DNA from: Spongilla lacustris
Lineage: Eukaryota; Porifera; Demospongiae; Spongillida; Spongillidae
Assembly (NCBI GenBank): GCA_949361645.1
Contig: OX442424.1
Coordinates: forward strand, 4,547,986 to 4,611,985
Direction: 5' to 3'
Length of the DNA: 64,000 bases
Shown here: piece after piece, positions 60,908-64,000 of the stretch
Position numbering within the stretch: the stretch's first letter is position 1
Layout of the letters: every line of letters begins with the position of its first letter
Program-made: the position numbers and the translations under genes
The notes under the pieces: model-generated
What the model was told of the DNA's origin: nothing
Databases searched by the model: none
Seen by the model: only the letters and a program-made list of their open reading frames with translations

Positions 60908-62120
60908 GGGGGGGGGGGGGGGGGGGGGGGCATTTCTACTTACAGATGGACTATATTCTTTGTGGTATACACTAAAATGCAACACCATTTGGTACCATGT
61001 ACATGGGTGGTGGTTAGTTATAATACCATGTTAAAAGGTGGTTTATAACGTGTGAAACTAAACTTTTATTCATTACAAAGTGTTCAAACCATAAATGCAA
61101 TAGTTTACACAAGTTGTTTGCACCTCATACCACATTAAGCAATGAATTTTCACCCTTTTGCATTTATCAATGATGATGTGGGTCTTTTTGGCAGTCTATT
61201 ATGATAGAAATGAATGCGCGCGTTTTGTGTTTGTATGAAGTTGGCCAGTTCTTTGTGTGGTATTTTGTGTGGGCGCATCAAATGACCTTTCATACGCATG
61301 GCTTTGAACGGTCGTACATCATAAGCGTCTTGAAATAGCTGATAGCACACTTTTGGAGAGGATTGAAACAATGAAGGCATTGAAAGGGTCACACCAGAAG
61401 AACAGGAGCTCCTGCTACTAAGAACGGGCCAGGGGATAACCTGGCTTGTTCTTAGTAGCAGGAGCTCCTGTTCTTCTGGTGTGACCTTTTCAATGCCTTC
61501 ATTGTTGCAATCCTCTCCACAATGCCTCATTGTTGCAATCCTCTCCAAAAGCTCCTCCAAGTGTGCAAAACAAGCTATCAGCCATTTCAAGACGCATCAT
61601 TTGATGCGCCCGCATACACCACACAAAGAACTGACCAACTTCACACAACAGATTCATTTCTATCATAATAGACTGCAAAAAGACCCACATCATCATTGAT
61701 AAATGCAAAAGGTGAAAATTCATTGCTTAATGTGGTATGAGGTGCAAACAACTTGTGTAAACTATTGCATTTATGGTTTGAACACTTTGTAAACATTTTG
61801 TAATGGCATTTATATTTTACCTCATATCTCAGAAACCCCCAGAGTTCCCAACCTGAAACTTGCTGATTCTAGTAGTTAACAGTTAGAGCATTATGCTTGT
61901 TATAGTTTGTTGGCAGGATCTTAAGAAACGTTTTGCCAGGGTCAAATAAAAGTTTGACACGTTATAAACCACCTTTTAACATGTTGGTTTCATTTTACTT
62001 TTACAATAATTATAACTAACCACCACCCATGTACATGGTACCAAATGGTGTTGCATTGTAGTGTATACCACAAAGAATAGTCCATCTGTAAGTAGAAATG
62101 CCCCCCCCCCCCCCCCCCCT
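60908..62120. mobile_element. Giant foldback element, ~570 bp arms, poly-G/poly-C ends
   Basis: The left end is a ~22-base G run followed by CATTTCTACTTACAGATGGA. The right end is the mirror, TCCATCTGTAAGTAGAAATG followed by ~18 C. The arms mirror each other over most of their length (GGTGGTGGTTAGTTATAAT / ATTATAACTAACCACCACC; GAGCTCCTGCTACTAAGAA / TTCTTAGTAGCAGGAGCTC), with the centre near 61430-61445. The left arm lacks or gains small blocks (CTCCACAATGCC repeated at 61515-61550). The 146- and 74-codon frames inside are mirror artefacts. No transposase. Confidence 0.88.
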
Positions 62121-62257
62121 CAGTGTCCATAATCAGCCATATGAAAGGTAACTAAGTTTTGACAGACCACCTGAATATAATTTCTAGTAACTAAGATTTG
62201 TGACTTAAGTCAGTCGACTTAAGTCACAATACCACCATCAATCTATGATTAATGTAT

Positions 62258-62384
62258 GGTCCAATGTTGTTTATCACTCTACCACATTGATGATATCATG
62301 TTTAGATTTGCATGCATACATTTTGAGGTCTCTGTTGTAAACCACAGATAAACTAAACTATGCATGATTAGCAATGCCTATGTA
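62258..62384. repeat. Direct repeat flanking the foldback element, right copy
   Basis: Partner of 60775-60903; ends AGCAATGCCTATGTAAAAAC. Confidence 0.75.
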
Positions 62385-62462
62385 AAAACCCTAGGATGTC
62401 TACAAAATCATGAGGAAGCATACACAACTAGATTACAGTTGGGGTATAACATGGATACAATT

Positions 62463-62880
62463 TCACTGTACAATATGCGTCACTAAACATGTGCTGCCTT
62501 GTTTTGATTTTAGTCCACACAAAGGAACAATCTGGTTCTTTGCTGTATCTGAGCAAACTTTGCAATAATTCTTGCAAGGATTCCTGCATATACTGCATAA
62601 CCTGCTAGCATAAGTACCAGTGCACTGTTCCGAATTCTTGTTGTACATCAGAAGAGAACTCAGTGGTAGAATATTGTGAGGTAAAGCTGCATTTTCAGTT
62701 TCAACTCTTGCATGAGTAGCCTGGATGCCAACACTATTTTGCAGTAGCAAGCCATTGGCAACAGCTTCTGTGAAATCAGAGTGACTTAGCCTTGTGCCTC
62801 CTGGGTGGAACTTCTTATACAAAAGGTAAGCATCAGTTTCAACAATACCAAGAACTGTTGCCACAACACGACTTGCCCAT
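62463..62880 (-). pseudogene. Transposase C-terminus (piggyBac-type/DDE_Tnp_1_7-like), truncated
   Basis: A minus-strand frame that is open upstream to 62880. It carries a LGIVETDAYLLYKKF segment and a C-terminal Cys-rich module (CSICRNPCKNYCKVC, then CGLKSKQGSTC) typical of piggyBac-like transposase tails. There is no catalytic core: the frame is cut at about 62880, where sequence related to the Ty3 element begins. Assignment is by the Cys-rich tail and general resemblance only. Confidence 0.55.
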
Positions 62881-63050
62881 GTAGTAACTTAGACTTCGCT
62901 TAACAACGTAACCCGACAACCACGCGATGACAATAAATCTCTATTCTGAATAATGCCGTCCCCCCCAATTAACCCCAACACAACATAATTACAGACTCAT
63001 GAATAATCACTATATTTGTCCCTTTATTAGGAAGCTCGACCCGAGCTAGG
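62881..63050 (-). other. Probable 3' end/LTR region of the Ty3 element
   Basis: It lies between the pol stop and the transposase remnant. On the minus strand it holds a purine tract (TTGGGGGGGACGG, plus-strand C-run at 62961-62968) and ends ...TTACTACA at the transposase junction. This would fit a short LTR ending in CA, but both LTR borders are uncertain because the 5' LTR is off the window. Confidence 0.4.
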
Positions 63051-64000
63051 CTAGTATCTTTCTGGAGGACGTCTGATCCGTTCAGGATATCGTCTTTCCT
63101 CTGCTATATGCTGTTGGTCAACTGGAGCATTTTCTTGATCAACCAGTTCTTTCTTGATGCTCAGGCTGAACAGCATAATCTTGAAGATCTTGGACCACAT
63201 CTTGAGGTTCACGGTGTACAGGGAGTGGAACTGTGCTGGCTGGCATTTCCACATGGTCAATTTGAGGTGCTTCCCAGTTTGGGTGTGGTTCCTGTAGCAC
63301 TTGCCCACTGGGTTCCTCCTTATTGGTGCTGTAGGGCACAATACGTTGACGTAGACGGTTGACATGAACAACCTTGGTTTTATCTCCATCAGTGATTTCC
63401 AAGGTAAGTGGAGTCTTCACAGATTTAACACTCCATTTTCCATCCCAGTGAGGGTCTAGTTTTCCCGCCGTTGGGATTGACAACCATACCAAGTCACCTA
63501 TTTTGAAACAACGCTCCTATCATAATACAATTTCTGTCTGTGAGCTGCTTCTGTATTGTGTGCTTCAACTAGATCCTGTAGGTGAGATAGTTTGGACTGC
63601 AAGACTTTTGAGAAATCACTAACATCATAACCAGATGGCTGCACGAGAACTCCACTTGATGGTTCCCTTCCATACATTAACATGAATGGTGACACCCCTG
63701 TTGATGAGTGTATAGCAGTCCTATATGCATATAGGGCCAAAGGAAGATGGCTTTCCCACTCCTCTTCCTTTTCTACATATGTACGCAACAGTTGTAAAAG
63801 TGAACGGTTGAACCGTTCAACCATTCCATCTCCTTCAGGGTGGTACGCTGTTGTACGTGACTTTTCCACTCCGAATGCTTTCAGTGTTTGGTGAAAGACT
63901 GTGCTCTCAAAGTTCCGACCCTGATCGGAGTGCACAATGTCAGGAATACCGTACGTGCAGAATACTTTCACCATTTCCGCACTAATAGTAGCAGCCCTCT
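63051..64000 (-). pseudogene. Ty3/gypsy retrotransposon integrase region, frameshifted, partial
   Basis: Runs off the right edge. The frame 63498-63974 holds the second half of the integrase core (IPDIVHSDQGRNFES with the second catalytic Asp, and AYHPEGDGMVERFNRSL with the catalytic Glu), followed by a typical LPLALYAYRTAIHSSTG block. The SH3-like/GPY region (GDLVWLSIPTAGKLDP, HVNRLRQRI) continues in a different frame at 63139-63492. The tail (YPERIRRPPERY, stop at 63051) lies in a third arrangement. Two frameshifts therefore separate the parts, near 63500 and near 63150-63170, so this copy looks inactive. Confidence 0.88.

Noticed and set aside
61150..61723. 146- and 74-codon frames resembling each other
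   Set aside because: They are the two arms of the foldback read in mirror; no homology or splice support.

Overview
This 64 kb window is AT-rich animal nuclear DNA. It holds many-exon genes with GT-AG introns, many of them only 40-200 bp long, separated by short intergenic gaps and loaded with palindromic repeats, microsatellites and decayed transposons. The genes are conserved animal housekeeping and stress genes (DIS3L2, TRAF7, PSMD13, ATF6, CNOT2) in a very compact convergent/divergent layout, together with intronless Ser/Thr kinases. This suggests an early-branching marine invertebrate, most plausibly a sponge, but no species can be fixed from sequence alone.

Layout: 1-2671 (-) is the 5' part of a DIS3L2-type exoribonuclease that runs off the left edge. 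2672-6657 is a repeat-rich gap containing a 1.3 kb DNA transposon with a 5-bp target duplication and a ~200 bp inverted repeat. 6658-7515 (+) is an intronless TSSK-like kinase. 7720-11510 (+) is TRAF7 (RING, TRAF-type zinc fingers, coiled coil, seven WD40 repeats). 11608-21090 (-) is PSMD13, a 26S proteasome lid subunit, with three large palindromic elements in its introns. 22249-24783 (+) is an unrecognised 356-residue EF-hand protein. Its stop codon lies only 59 bp before 24843-25694 (+), a close intronless paralogue of the first kinase. 25832-33428 (-) is ATF6, the ER-stress bZIP factor with a transmembrane segment. 34283-43332 (+) is CNOT2 of the CCR4-NOT complex. 43333-46150 holds an antisense LINE-like fragment. 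46151-55921 (+) is a complete 429-residue protein with an N-terminal PDZ domain followed by leucine-rich repeats; a second LINE-like fragment sits in its 5.9 kb intron. 56400-59140 is an AT-rich satellite of ~350 bp dimers carrying the TGACGTCA octamer and switching orientation twice. 60195 onward (+) is the start of an unrecognised acidic/lysine-rich gene. 60.9-62.1 kb is a giant foldback element. 62463-64000 (-) is a transposase C-terminus apparently interrupted by a frameshifted Ty3/gypsy pol.

Several genes act in protein and mRNA homeostasis: RNA decay (DIS3L2, CNOT2), ubiquitin/proteasome (TRAF7, PSMD13) and the unfolded-protein response (ATF6). Nothing in the sequence shows that they are co-regulated; the shared theme may be chance. 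The features most worth a second look are the EF-hand/kinase pair, the PDZ-then-LRR protein and the satellite with embedded CRE octamers.
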